DNA of 64,000 nt from Proluteimonas luteida (lineage in GTDB: Bacteria; Pseudomonadota; Gammaproteobacteria; Xanthomonadales; Xanthomonadaceae), in assembly GCF_021191695.1 (NCBI RefSeq), contig NZ_JAIWPT010000001.1:1-64000 (forward strand). The letters are read 5' to 3'. Position numbers and translations under genes: made by a program. The notes below the pieces were generated by a model that worked only from the letters and a program-made list of their open reading frames with translations, had not been told where the DNA came from and did not search any database. Below, piece by piece: positions 8,533 to 18,529 of this stretch. Every line of letters starts with the position of its first letter. Within the stretch, counting starts at the first letter, position 1.

Positions 8533-9135
8533 GTGAACGAATGGATTAGTGCTGCGTTCGGCCTGCTCGGCGTTATCGTCGGCGCTGGGCTGACCTACGT
8601 GCGGGAATACTTGGTGCAGCGAAAGAAGCAGAAGCAGGATGTCGCCTACTTGGCGGTCGTAGTCTCAGGCGCCTTGGAGAGATTCAGCGCTGGATGCCTG
8701 CGTGTCGTCAATGACGATGGGCTGTATCAAGGACAGCCGAACCGCGAAGGATCTCGCGAGATTCAAGCGCGAACACCGGAGTTCCGGCCAGAATTGTTGA
8801 ATGTCGAATGGAAATCGTTGCCTACCAGTTTGATGTACGAAATTCTAGACCTGCCATATCGCATTGAAGTTGCCAACGGCGTTATTTCCGATGCTGCTGA
8901 GTACGCTGCGATGCCGCCGGACTATGAAGAATTTTATGAGCAGCGTCAGTACCAGTACGCGGACCTTGGTATTGCTGCAGCGCGTCTGGCAGCGCGTTTG
9001 CGCGCTCAGGCTGGATTCTCGGAAAGGCGCCGAGGGGAATGGGATCCTGTAGCGCACATGGAAGCCGAAAGGGCCAAGATTGAGAAGTTCTGGCATGAAA
9101 GAGCGGGCCGTCATACACCGCAATTGGACGTTTAG
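8533..9135 (+). CDS. Small N-terminally membrane-anchored protein, unknown
   Basis: A 200-residue protein not recognised. Residues 5-22 form one hydrophobic helix (AAFGLLGVIVGAGLTYV) followed by a strongly basic stretch (RKKQKQ), which fits an N-in anchor with a cytosolic body. The rest is soluble and mixed in charge, with an acidic, Tyr-rich middle. It starts with GTG 47 bases after the NERD-helicase stop, and a GGAG precedes it by about 8 bases, so the two are probably co-transcribed. A membrane partner for the helicase is possible but unproven. Confidence 0.6.
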   Translation: MNEWISAAFGLLGVIVGAGLTYVREYLVQRKKQKQDVAYLAVVVSGALERFSAGCLRVVNDDGLYQGQPNREGSREIQARTPEFRPELLNVEWKSLPTSLMYEILDLPYRIEVANGVISDAAEYAAMPPDYEEFYEQRQYQYADLGIAAARLAARLRAQAGFSERRRGEWDPVAHMEAERAKIEKFWHERAGRHTPQLDV

Positions 9136-9270
9136 CACGTGATATCAAATGATCCGCCGCCGTGTCGGGCTTGACCTGGAGTCGATGCGCAAGCAAGTCT
9201 CGTACTGGCGCAAATGTTGCGCACGCATCAGGCCTGCTGCTAGAGAACAGTATTCGGGGGAGAAGTGGTC

Positions 9271-10011
9271 ATGCGAAGTATTGACGATATTCTTCTGTTT
9301 CGGGGCGATATTTCACCATTTCTTGTTCATCTCACGAAGCGGACACAACAAAGCTCCGCTTCTGATGTTCTTGAGCGGATCATCCGGGATCGCAAGGTAA
9401 AACCTGGGGCGTCACTTGTCAGCGACATACGATTCGGTGGTTTCACGAACCAGATGGAGGAAGATGATCTAAAATCTTTCTTTGGGGCGACGTGCTTCAC
9501 CGAGACGCCGCTGGATGAAATCCACTGCCTGCTGGAGGTGCAGTATCGGAACATCGATCTGGAGCCTTATGGGCTTGTATTTCTAAAGAATAATCTTGCG
9601 AAGAAAGCGGTTTCGCCGGTTTTGTACTTGAATAACGAAGCTGGCGATAAGAGCTCAGTCGCACAGGAACTCTTCCGGCTTACCGAGACTAATGGCAGGA
9701 CTGCTGAGAAGCTACTCCCGCTCTTTGCCGTCTTTGGTGAGAAGATCCGGCCACTTGGCGCTCAGGCGGCGCCGGTGGGCCGTGTGGACTTTCGGTGGGA
9801 GCGCGAATGGCGTCAGCCTTACCACAAAGGAGGAGTGGAGTTCGCTGAACGTGATGTGTTTGTTGGTCTTTGCCCGAACGAAGAGATCGACGCGTTTGAA
9901 GCCCATTTTCCTGGCATCCTATTCGTCGATCCAAGAAGGCCGATGAAGTGGTATGCAACTAAGTTGATAGATTCTCGGCAGCGCTTGGATATCAAGGCTT
10001 CTGTCGTCTGA
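9271..10011 (+). CDS. AbiGi-like antitoxin of abortive infection family
   Basis: A 246-residue protein resembling the AbiGi family. It opens with LLFRGDISPFLVHLTK, has the CFTETPLDEI block near residue 75, PYGLVFLKNN near 105, and FRWEREWR near 170, all in the order seen in that family. AbiGi is described as the antitoxin-like half of the AbiG phage-resistance pair. ATG at 9271 is chosen because GGGGGA lies 9 bases upstream; GTG at 9265 is in frame. No AbiGii-type toxin follows; the next gene encodes a DUF5677-like protein, which may take that place (inference). Confidence 0.65.
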   Translation: MRSIDDILLFRGDISPFLVHLTKRTQQSSASDVLERIIRDRKVKPGASLVSDIRFGGFTNQMEEDDLKSFFGATCFTETPLDEIHCLLEVQYRNIDLEPYGLVFLKNNLAKKAVSPVLYLNNEAGDKSSVAQELFRLTETNGRTAEKLLPLFAVFGEKIRPLGAQAAPVGRVDFRWEREWRQPYHKGGVEFAERDVFVGLCPNEEIDAFEAHFPGILFVDPRRPMKWYATKLIDSRQRLDIKASVV

Positions 10012-10267
10012 ATGGAGCCTCATTTGTCGTGTGAAAAAGTGGATGTGATCGCGTGTCTGTGATCGGGACATTAGATAAAATCGATCATTCTTGTAGCCAG
10101 TTTGGAATTTTCCGTAGTGCGGATCTTTGGGCGTCTTTCGGAAGTTGTGCGCCGCCATTACGAATTACCCGCCTGGTGATGGCTCGCCTAAGCCTGTGAT
10201 CGTGGATCATCTGCATATCGACGATCTTTCTATGCGCTTCTGATTTTCTTGTGCTGCATGATTTCAG

Positions 10268-11353
10268 ATGGGTTGGAGCATGGATACACTGCACCGAGAG
10301 TTAGTTAAGGTCATCGAGGGGCTGGCCAAGCAGGCCAAGCGGAAAGGTCTGAGCGATGACCAGCTGGAGCAGGTCGTCGAACGTGAGTACCCGCGCTGGC
10401 TGGAGGAGATGTCACAAATCCTGGGCGCAGAGCTGCAAGCACGTTCAAAGGAAATGCTCGCGGAGGAAAAGGCAAATGCACGCGGGTTTGAGAATCGCAA
10501 CAAACGCAGGTGGAAGCTGCCGCTGGATCAGCTCAGAGTGATGATCCGCGTCATCGAGGAGTCTGCCGAAAGCCTGGTCGTGGAATGGAACGATGAGCAT
10601 CGCGACGATCCATGTACGTTCGCAGCTCTGAACAACCTGTGCGTTAAATCTCTGCTACTGGCGCGGGAGATCATATGCCTCATCGAGGGCGGGTTCGCGG
10701 ATGGCGCGCTGGCACGCTGGCGAACGCTCCATGAGACGGCGGTGATTGCCTTCTTTGTTGCGCACCACGACGAGCTAACAGCGGAGAGGTACATCGCCAG
10801 CTTTAGTTTCAAGGCAAAGAGTGCGATGCATCAGATGAACCAGTACGCCGACAGGTCAGGACTGGGCAAGTTCAGCGATCAGGAGCTAGAGCAGGCTGAG
10901 CGCGATTGCTCAGCGATGCAAGAGCGACTGGGGAAGGGGCTCGGCGAGGACTATGGCTGGGCGCGGGAGGCGTTGGGCAAAGAGAAGGGAAAAGTAACCC
11001 TGGTTGACATCGAGCGCGACACGGGACTTGACCATTGGCGGCCTCGCGTACGCTGGTCTTCGCAGAATGTGCACGCGGGATATCGACCACCTCTCGCGTC
11101 TCTTGGTATGTCCGAAGCGGAGTTGGAGGGGCACTTGACCGGCGCGAGCAACAGCGGAATGGTCGATCCCATACACATGACCGCAATTTCGCTGCATACC
11201 GCAGGGGTGGCGTTCCTGACGACGTGGCCCAATGCCGACAGATTGGTGGTGGCAAGCATCGTCGGGAGGATCAGCCAAGACATCGGGCCGCTGGCGATGG
11301 ATGTGGAAGCCAAGTCGGCTAAGCGGGCTAAAGCGAGGCGGAGATCTCGGTAG
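10268..11353 (+). CDS. DUF5677-like protein
   Basis: A 361-residue helical protein. The block with ALARWRTLHE, then FFVAHH, in a run of predicted helices matches the DUF5677 family, whose function is not known and which is often seen in phage-defence neighbourhoods. The first 85 residues are charged and probably a coiled coil. The C-terminus ends in a basic KRAKARRRSR-type tail. It follows the AbiGi-like gene after 256 bases with no clear gene between, and its end converges on the big STAND gene 25 bases away. The start is uncertain: ATG 10268, or ATG 10280, which has GGAG only one base upstream. Confidence 0.6.
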   Translation: MGWSMDTLHRELVKVIEGLAKQAKRKGLSDDQLEQVVEREYPRWLEEMSQILGAELQARSKEMLAEEKANARGFENRNKRRWKLPLDQLRVMIRVIEESAESLVVEWNDEHRDDPCTFAALNNLCVKSLLLAREIICLIEGGFADGALARWRTLHETAVIAFFVAHHDELTAERYIASFSFKAKSAMHQMNQYADRSGLGKFSDQELEQAERDCSAMQERLGKGLGEDYGWAREALGKEKGKVTLVDIERDTGLDHWRPRVRWSSQNVHAGYRPPLASLGMSEAELEGHLTGASNSGMVDPIHMTAISLHTAGVAFLTTWPNADRLVVASIVGRISQDIGPLAMDVEAKSAKRAKARRRSR

Positions 11354-11378
11354 TAGTAGGAAAGCCTCCCGCGGAGAT

Positions 11379-14300
11379 TCAGCCCCGCGCCGGAAGGCGG
11401 ATATCCCGGAATGCATCGCTGATCTGAAGTGCTGCGCTGCGTCGGTCTCCCATGTCGACCAGATAGTCCAATACCTGTAGCAACTTGCGTGAAACCGGCA
11501 GGTCGAGCGGGGCGTCCCTGTCGGCATTTGCTTGCACCAGTCCTGCGATCCTGCCCGGCAGAATGGTGTTTCTCCATGTAGGCAAATCCTGCCCCTGCAG
11601 TACCGTCAACACTTGGTCGGCAAACAGTTCGGTGGGGTAGCTGCCCTCCGCCCGTTCGCACAACTTCAGGAAGCATGCCATGACCTCGGGTATCCATCCG
11701 GCAGTGCGGATCAGTTTGTCGACGATTGGCAGGATCGCGGCGATATCTTTCCACTCGCCGTTCGCAAACCGGGTCGCGCCATTGGCCTGCTCGATACCGA
11801 TGAAGAACAGATTGCGCACGAGATTGGGAAGATCCAATCCGTAGAGAGAATCCCGACGGCGTCGTGGATCGAATGCATGATCCGCAAGCACACGGTCGGT
11901 ACATGCCCGTAAGATCACGACGAGATCCTCAGGCATGGCATCCTCGTCCATCACGATTGCTGTCAGGTGAGAAACCAGCGGATTCAAGAACGCCGCGCAT
12001 AGTTCGTCGTCGAGAGCGAAGATGCGTTGCAAGTAGCGGGATATCGTCTCGTCCGCAGGTAGGTGCGGTGCAAGCCGGGCGATCATGCCAGCATAGTCGG
12101 CGACCCAGCTTCCAATATCGGCACGTCGCCTCCTTGTTTCATTGGCGTCCCTTGCCCATGGGGGATCGAGGTACTCAATCGTCCAGTCGAGCAGTCCGTC
12201 CATGAAGCGCAGGTACTGCGCGCGACGATCCGGATTTCCGATGATAGATTCGATCGGAATCTGCTTCAGGATGCTGCCGGCGGTGTCGGCATTCCAGAAG
12301 CGATTGGAACGCCGCTGCGCCGTGGGCGAGGATCGGGCGCGGGGCGGGGCATCGCGATCGTGCTCTGGTGTCTCCACCCATGGCGCAGGAGGGAGCGATA
12401 TCTCCGGATAGGCATGGCCCTGCTCGTATGAGGTCTGCGCATCGGACACTGCCTGTCTGGCTTCGGCGGTTCTATTCGCGGCGCGTTCGGATTGCGGAAT
12501 CGAGTGGTCGTGCCGGGTTCCTCCGGCCAACCGGACTGCGAGCTCGACGACGATCCAGGCGAAGCGATCGTCTTCGTTCCAGCATGAGAGTGCGCTGGCG
12601 AAAGCGGCCATCGAGACGCTTTCCAGCGGGTGCCCGCAAAGTTCGAAGAGCATCGACTTGGCGGCCTCGACATCACGATCGTGGCGAATGTCTCCGGCCG
12701 CCGCGTGGGCGATGTAGATGCCCGGGTGCCAAGGAGCCGCAGTGCGCGACGACCAGCTGTCCAGATTGGCTGCCGGCGTTCTGTTGGCGCGGGAAATCAC
12801 GTCCGACGCCCAGGCGCGCAGTGCGGAACCCGGTTCGTCCACGAAGCATTTGACGATGGCAGCGACTGCACAGACTGCTCCCTTGGTCACGTCCAGCGTC
12901 AGATCGGGATCCGCCTGTGCGTTGAACAGTTCCGCATGATCAATTGCCTGTGCCGTCTGGACGGCGCCCTCGATCGTGAAACCTTCCGGAGGATGGCCGG
13001 TCTCGAAGTATCTGGAAGCCCATATCCAGAGGCTGTTGGGTTGCATGTCAGCAGCGGCGCGCGCGAGCGATGCCTGGACATCCGGCGCTTGCGCACGCGG
13101 ATTGTCGAGTTCGATCAGGATCTGGGACTCGTCGCCCTCCACGGGGCTGACCCGGTAGTTCTCCTGTTTGGCGAGTTCGGCCCAGACTTCCGCCGTTGTG
13201 CGCAGATCCGCGACATGATCCGTATCCTGCGCCTCCTCCTCATATGTGAAAGGCAAGTGCTCGGGAAAGCGCGTGATCGCAGCGCTTGCGGCCGTACGGA
13301 TGGCCTCGTCCTCGGCGAAGACGTGCAGGAAGGCAAGCTGGCGCAGGCTCCCTGCGCGACAGCGGCGCTGGTTGCTCGTCCTAACCGCTTCCAGATGTCG
13401 GAAGTCGGATGTCTTGTTCCCCAGCAAGCCTCCAAATCCGGTCAGGTTGGAACTGTCGACCATGTCATGCAACTGGCGGATCACGTCCACTTTCCACAGA
13501 CGCTGAGATCCGACGAGAGCCAAGCTGACTGGGGACACGTGTTGCGTTTCCAGATACAGCGCCGTGGCGATTCCCAGCACGCCCCAGTTTTCGTGCCCTT
13601 CCACGACGTCACGGACAACCTCGTCGACCGGGCGTTCCTTCGAGATCTCATCGAACGCCCATCGCTCGAGCGCCATCAATGCCGATGAAAGCAGATAGTT
13701 GCCGTTCCGCCCTCGGAACCACTCGTACTGCATGTGGTCTCCCCAGAAGGTCTGCCGGCCCCAGGGAAACTCCAGTTCCAACGGCAGGGGTGTCCCGCGC
13801 CGTTCGTCGGAGTGTCGATGCAGTTGCCGCCAGGCGGCAGTGGCGTGGTTGGATACCGTCCTGACCAGGGCAAGCCCGTTGCTCGGAGAATGCTCGAACA
13901 GCGCCGCGAACGGCTCACGCAACGGCGAGGCCGGGAAGTAGATTCCATGCGGTTCGTCGATGGAGAGTTCCCGCCAGTGGTGATCGTCGAGGCTCGACGG
14001 TATGTGCACCGGACTCAGGAATCGCTCGAACCTGTTGCGCTCGGCCTCCGGCAACGCGCGGACGCGCTCCATTTCCTGCAATCGCTCTTCCGCTTCCCGT
14101 TCCCATTCCAGGAGTTGGTCTTCCGGGAGCAATGTGAGCACTTCGCTGCCGAACAGCCCCACCAGATCGTCCGGAATCGTGCGCGTGAGTACGGCTGAGT
14201 AGGCGAGCACATCGGAGATGGCCTGCCGGCGACAGCCTTCGGATTCGCCAAGATGCTTCAGGTATTGCGCCACCTTTGCCGGATAGGCGAGGGTGGCGTT

Positions 14301-16757
14301 GAGCAGCAATGCCCGAAGCGAGGATTCGAGCGGGTCGAGTGTCTCCCAGTTCGACCCCTCCTTCCAGCGACCGAGATCGCGCGGCAGACCTTTCGTATGC
14401 CGGCGGCTCTCGATATCGATCAGCCATTCCAGCGCCTTGTCGACGATGCGTTGCGAAACCGGATTCGCGTGCATCGAGGTTGCGTTCTGCCAGACCTCGA
14501 GGATCGAAACAACATTGGAAATCAGCGCCGCGGGAAAACGCTCCTCCCGATCAAGCGTCCAGTCGATGAGGCGACGCCATGCCTGGGGGTCGGAAGGCCA
14601 ACCGAGACGATCCGCAAGTTGGATTCTCTCGGGGGTGGACAAGCCCAAGCTGGCGCCCTCCAACACGAGTGAGTTCGGTGTTGTCCGCTCGGCCTGGAAC
14701 CACACTAAAAGTTGGCTCAGTCGTCTATATCCGTCGGCCGATACGACCGACTCGAATGCGTCCTGGTGATCTTCGAAATCCGCCGACGTCAGCGGCCCGA
14801 TCAGCCACGCCCGCCGCCATTGCGTCCTTAGCCGGGAGGCTTCCAGGGCTTCCAGGCCGGTAGCCCAGTCGCCGGCGGCAAACTTTGACTGGGCGAGCAG
14901 TTCCACGACGCGACCGAGCGCCGGGGGCTCGCCCACTTCGGTCAATCCCGTGATCCAGTCGTCTTCCCGATCCTTGAGAGCCTGATAGAACGACCACTCG
15001 AAGTAGATGTCGTGCGCGAATCGGTATCGATCGTCGTCGACCGCCTGAAGAATCCCGTCGTCGATCAGCTCGTGCAGGCAGGCAACGGTATCCGGCGTCA
15101 GCATTGAAAGCGGGACGTTCAGGCCCGACCGGCTGGCGCTCTTCTTGGCGATTTCGAGCAGTGCACGCTTTCTTCGTAGCACCGATACCGCTTCCGCGGC
15201 ATAGCCACCGCGCTTCCACCACTCCCTGATCAGATCCGCTTCCGACTGCGGAGCGGGCGCGCCGGAACCATCGGCATGGGAAGCAGCTCTTGCGAGCACC
15301 GAGGCAAAGAACGGCCGGCGGGCGATCGCGCGGATTCTCGGGTTGCCGAGCAGCAGGGGTCGCAGCGCTGGTTGCTGTGAGGAGAGCGCTTCGGCTTCTG
15401 CGTCGTTGAACGCTGGGATTTCGACCGAACCGATGCCTTGTCCGACTGCCGCCTGCGGAAGCCAGTTGCGCAGGGGTTCGATTCCCGTGTCGCGAAGCGT
15501 AGCAACGACCTTCCAAGGGCTGTCGGGGTCGGCGAACATCGCATTGAGCAGATCGATGACGATGTTGCGTTGCGGGCCACCGATCCGGTCGATTCCATCC
15601 AAGAACAGGATCGGTGGGCCGGAGGCGGCCAGATCGGCCAGCAGCGACCGTGGATCCGTGACGGATAGGCCCAACGTGGCCGCGAAATCGATCCAGTTGT
15701 TTCCTTGGAGGCGATCCGATTTCAGAAACAGTGCAGCGCCGGTTGTTCGGTGCCCGGCGGCGAGGTCGTGGAGCAGCACCGACTTGCCGCTGCCGGGCAA
15801 CCCCCGGATCTGCACGAACCGATGCTGCTCCGATGCCTGTCGAACCTGTTCCCGTAGCTGGTCGCGGTCGATGCGCGTGCCGGCAATATCGGTGACGATG
15901 CTGGCGACGCCGTGGGCAGAGAATCGCTCCAGGGTCTCGAGTTCCGCGCGATGCGAAGGGGCAGGGAGCAGGTGGTAATGGGGGCTGAGCCGGGCAACCA
16001 GGGCGGGGCGGTCATATTCGGCGGCGCGGCCGGCGCCATCGCGGGCGATGCCCGCCAGTTGCTGCCAAAGATCCGGCGCGCGCTGGCGTTCGCTGGGAAC
16101 GAATGCCCGCAGTTTTTCGACGGCATCCGATGCATGGGTTGATTCCTCGTTGAGGAAATCGAACTGGATGACCACGAAGTGTTTCAACAGCCGGAGAAGG
16201 TCGTCGTTGGAGGCATCGAGACCGTTGTCGGCCAGGATGGTGCGGAAGTGACCGGTGATCTCGTTGAAGTCCTGCCCTGCATTGCCCTGTTCACCGCCAC
16301 GGGCGAAGAAGGAGGTCGCATCCAGGCTGCTGCGCGCCAGCTCGCAGACGCGCTGCAGTTCGCGCAGGCGTTGCGCGGAGACGGTGCCCGTCGCGGCGCC
16401 GTAGCGATCAACGCCCTCACGGAAACCCGGTTTTTGCAGTGTGTGCCACGAGTTGAGGACGACCTCCCGGAAGTCGGGATTTGTCGGCGCACTGCTGATG
16501 GTCAGCTGACGCTTCACCTGCAGGCTGAGGCGGGCCTGGCCGTCAGCACCGGTCGTGTCGACGATGACGTCGTCCAGAGGTTCGCCGGCGCTCTTCTGCT
16601 GCAGCGCTACGCGTCTGACGATCCGATGATTCAGTCCCGGCGCGGATGCCTCCGCCAGCAGCGCGGTCAAGTAGTACGCCGCAACATGCGCTTCGTAGAC
16701 GAATCCGGCGCCGCCCGTCAACTCGGGAGACTGGCCTCGGGCGTGCTCTCCGGTCAT
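11379..16757 (-). CDS. Giant nuclease / STAND-like NTPase (NLR-like defence effector)
   Basis: A 1792-residue protein with a three-part layout. Residues 10-130 look like a PD-(D/E)xK restriction-type nuclease: GGAGFVYE at 15-22, DDVIVD at 62-67, and LQVKRQ with Q80 and K82. A P-loop NTPase follows, with Walker A GLPGSGKS at 319-326 and Walker B ILFLDGIDRI with D387. The remaining ~1,300 residues are a long helical array without transmembrane segments, the usual sensor part of STAND/NLR-type proteins. The architecture recalls Avs and other NTPase-gated nucleases, but I do not recognise a named family. Its start overlaps the stop of the nucleotidyltransferase gene by four bases, so it is translationally coupled as third gene of an operon. 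Likely role: sensing an invader and cutting DNA (inference). Confidence 0.8.
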   Translation of the reverse strand: MTGEHARGQSPELTGGAGFVYEAHVAAYYLTALLAEASAPGLNHRIVRRVALQQKSAGEPLDDVIVDTTGADGQARLSLQVKRQLTISSAPTNPDFREVVLNSWHTLQKPGFREGVDRYGAATGTVSAQRLRELQRVCELARSSLDATSFFARGGEQGNAGQDFNEITGHFRTILADNGLDASNDDLLRLLKHFVVIQFDFLNEESTHASDAVEKLRAFVPSERQRAPDLWQQLAGIARDGAGRAAEYDRPALVARLSPHYHLLPAPSHRAELETLERFSAHGVASIVTDIAGTRIDRDQLREQVRQASEQHRFVQIRGLPGSGKSVLLHDLAAGHRTTGAALFLKSDRLQGNNWIDFAATLGLSVTDPRSLLADLAASGPPILFLDGIDRIGGPQRNIVIDLLNAMFADPDSPWKVVATLRDTGIEPLRNWLPQAAVGQGIGSVEIPAFNDAEAEALSSQQPALRPLLLGNPRIRAIARRPFFASVLARAASHADGSGAPAPQSEADLIREWWKRGGYAAEAVSVLRRKRALLEIAKKSASRSGLNVPLSMLTPDTVACLHELIDDGILQAVDDDRYRFAHDIYFEWSFYQALKDREDDWITGLTEVGEPPALGRVVELLAQSKFAAGDWATGLEALEASRLRTQWRRAWLIGPLTSADFEDHQDAFESVVSADGYRRLSQLLVWFQAERTTPNSLVLEGASLGLSTPERIQLADRLGWPSDPQAWRRLIDWTLDREERFPAALISNVVSILEVWQNATSMHANPVSQRIVDKALEWLIDIESRRHTKGLPRDLGRWKEGSNWETLDPLESSLRALLLNATLAYPAKVAQYLKHLGESEGCRRQAISDVLAYSAVLTRTIPDDLVGLFGSEVLTLLPEDQLLEWEREAEERLQEMERVRALPEAERNRFERFLSPVHIPSSLDDHHWRELSIDEPHGIYFPASPLREPFAALFEHSPSNGLALVRTVSNHATAAWRQLHRHSDERRGTPLPLELEFPWGRQTFWGDHMQYEWFRGRNGNYLLSSALMALERWAFDEISKERPVDEVVRDVVEGHENWGVLGIATALYLETQHVSPVSLALVGSQRLWKVDVIRQLHDMVDSSNLTGFGGLLGNKTSDFRHLEAVRTSNQRRCRAGSLRQLAFLHVFAEDEAIRTAASAAITRFPEHLPFTYEEEAQDTDHVADLRTTAEVWAELAKQENYRVSPVEGDESQILIELDNPRAQAPDVQASLARAAADMQPNSLWIWASRYFETGHPPEGFTIEGAVQTAQAIDHAELFNAQADPDLTLDVTKGAVCAVAAIVKCFVDEPGSALRAWASDVISRANRTPAANLDSWSSRTAAPWHPGIYIAHAAAGDIRHDRDVEAAKSMLFELCGHPLESVSMAAFASALSCWNEDDRFAWIVVELAVRLAGGTRHDHSIPQSERAANRTAEARQAVSDAQTSYEQGHAYPEISLPPAPWVETPEHDRDAPPRARSSPTAQRRSNRFWNADTAGSILKQIPIESIIGNPDRRAQYLRFMDGLLDWTIEYLDPPWARDANETRRRRADIGSWVADYAGMIARLAPHLPADETISRYLQRIFALDDELCAAFLNPLVSHLTAIVMDEDAMPEDLVVILRACTDRVLADHAFDPRRRRDSLYGLDLPNLVRNLFFIGIEQANGATRFANGEWKDIAAILPIVDKLIRTAGWIPEVMACFLKLCERAEGSYPTELFADQVLTVLQGQDLPTWRNTILPGRIAGLVQANADRDAPLDLPVSRKLLQVLDYLVDMGDRRSAALQISDAFRDIRLPARG

Positions 16758-17515
16758 CCGGGAACTCCATAGACTCTGCGAAGCCGTCCGATGATCTCTC
16801 CCTGACTGGGGCCGGCGATCTTCAGGCTCCTGAGGTCGACCTTTTCCCGATCCGCGTGAGTCAGGAATTCTCCCAGCTGTTGCGCCACCTTCTCCGGCAG
16901 GGCGATGCGCTGGTCGCCAGCGAGCAGTTGCGACAACCGGAACACATCATTCATGTGCTTGCGGATGTTCTTGGTATCGACGTGCTCGCCCGCGGCCGCG
17001 CGTGCGTTCAGGTCGAGCCACGCGCTGGCCTTGAGCGGGATGAGCCGATCGGCTTCGATCCATGCCAACTGCTCGGCCTGCCGGCGCCCTTCCATGATGA
17101 AACCATAGTACGCATCGTCCAGCAGGATGGCTGACAAGCTGGATACCGCTTCGTCGATCGGCAGCGGAGTGAGCTGGGCGCCATCGTCCAAGACTAGGTT
17201 GTCGAGCCGTCGGGAGAACAGTTCGATCATCTGCGGATAGCTATTGTCGGCCGGATTTTGGAATCGGTAGAGTTTCGGGTGCCTGCTACTACTTTGCCGG
17301 ATCATGTAGCTGCCAGCAGTCACGAACTGCCACATCCGTTCGCCGAAGGCGCCATCGAGCGCTTCCACGACCAAGAGAACATCCAGATCCTTGGTGGCCC
17401 TGAACGAGAGGCCAGCTTCTTCCATTGCTAGCGTCGCAGCGGTGCCGCCGATGAGCACATAGCGATCCTCGTATCCAGCGAAGTGCTCGCGGAAGCGATC
17501 GAGGCCCCTCACCAT
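16754..17515 (-). CDS. AbiEii-like nucleotidyltransferase
   Basis: A 253-residue protein with the nucleotidyltransferase signature: IGGTAATL near residue 22 and KDLDVLLVV near 42, that is GG followed by a DxD-type metal-binding pair. This is the pattern of AbiEii and MNT-like toxins, which transfer nucleotides to RNA or protein targets. It begins inside the last codons of the upstream AbiEi-like gene (overlap 17509-17515) and its stop overlaps the start of the STAND gene, so all three are coupled. The first two genes together look like a type IV-like toxin-antitoxin pair. It could act as toxin, or as a modifier that keeps the large effector silent. Confidence 0.7.
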   Translation of the reverse strand: MVRGLDRFREHFAGYEDRYVLIGGTAATLAMEEAGLSFRATKDLDVLLVVEALDGAFGERMWQFVTAGSYMIRQSSSRHPKLYRFQNPADNSYPQMIELFSRRLDNLVLDDGAQLTPLPIDEAVSSLSAILLDDAYYGFIMEGRRQAEQLAWIEADRLIPLKASAWLDLNARAAAGEHVDTKNIRKHMNDVFRLSQLLAGDQRIALPEKVAQQLGEFLTHADREKVDLRSLKIAGPSQGEIIGRLRRVYGVPG

Positions 17516-18504
17516 GGCAGATTGGACTCCAGCAGATCAACGGCTTGCTGCACGCGCTCGTCGGTTTCGTCGCGAAGGCTGATCACCAGCGACAATGGAT
17601 CGACAAGTCCATGGTTGGCGAGATGTTTCGGGTCGTAGCGCCAGACTTGCCAGTGAGTCGCGCCAGGCTCCGGTGCGTGCAATATCATGAACGTTTTGAA
17701 CAGATTGTCGCGCTGTTCGTTTCTCCAGTCTTCACCGGAAATAGCCCGTTCCGGATACGCTGGTTCCACCAACGCAGACTGGGCGGCCAAGGCGCTCAAT
17801 CCGGCGAGAGGAGCGCCGTATTTGAACTCGATGACTTGCTTTGCCCAGACACGTTTTCGTACAGGGCTGCGCAACCAGGGCTGCGCGCGCTGCCAGATGT
17901 CTCTCGGCCCTTGGTCGAACCTCAGCCATTTTTCCCGCCCAACAGCGAATGCCTTGGCCAGTCCGGCGGCCTCTAGTTCCCGGGTGACGCGGGATACCGT
18001 CATCGACGTGTAGCCGAACCGCTCGTTCAATCTTTCTGGATGGACTTCGTCCTCCCAGGGGCGAAGCAGGGCGGTGAACAGCAATGCCTGCGTGGCCGGA
18101 CTCAACGCGTTGTTCGTGGTGTCTGGGCGATCACGGAAGTACTCGCGCAGGTCTACCCCCAGGGGCGGCAAGAACATCTGGTTGCCTGGCACGATGAACG
18201 GAACGCGCTGGGAGATCAGCCGCCTGCGCTCGTAGGACGCCAACGCCGTGGTCACGTAGATCGCAAGCACTTCGCGAGACGCGTGCTTTGTCACCACGTC
18301 GAGGTGTCGGCGGATGTCAGCTTCGATTTCGAGAGGACGGTCGGCAATGACCAGCACGCAAGGCGCGTTGAATAAGGTGACTTCAGCGAAGTCGTAGACG
18401 TCGCGGAGATAAAACGGCAGCCGTTGGACATCCTCCCAAGGATGAACGCGCGCGGCGAACCCGAGAACTTCCTTCAGGTAGCGTTGGATGCCGAGGTATT
18501 CCAT
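17509..18504 (-). CDS. AbiEi-like winged-helix protein, candidate regulator/antitoxin
   Basis: A 331-residue protein heading the three-gene operon. A winged helix-turn-helix is visible at about residues 140-200 (ATQALLFTALL, then RFGYTSMTVSRVTRELEAAG). The N-terminal 130 residues and the C-terminal part (VWRYDPK, PLSLVISLRDETDERV) do not match anything I can name. Pairing with a GG-DxD nucleotidyltransferase points to an AbiEi-type antitoxin that represses its own operon; a perfect inverted repeat lies about 30 bases upstream of its start. It could also be a MarR-like regulator unrelated to AbiEi. Confidence 0.6.
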   Translation of the reverse strand: MEYLGIQRYLKEVLGFAARVHPWEDVQRLPFYLRDVYDFAEVTLFNAPCVLVIADRPLEIEADIRRHLDVVTKHASREVLAIYVTTALASYERRRLISQRVPFIVPGNQMFLPPLGVDLREYFRDRPDTTNNALSPATQALLFTALLRPWEDEVHPERLNERFGYTSMTVSRVTRELEAAGLAKAFAVGREKWLRFDQGPRDIWQRAQPWLRSPVRKRVWAKQVIEFKYGAPLAGLSALAAQSALVEPAYPERAISGEDWRNEQRDNLFKTFMILHAPEPGATHWQVWRYDPKHLANHGLVDPLSLVISLRDETDERVQQAVDLLESNLPW

Positions 18505-18529
18505 GCAAAGCTACAGTAACAGAGTTGAG

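Noticed and set aside
12630..13688. 352-codon open frame on the plus strand
   Set aside because: It lies wholly antisense to the STAND gene, whose minus frame has the domain motifs. High GC creates such shadow frames.
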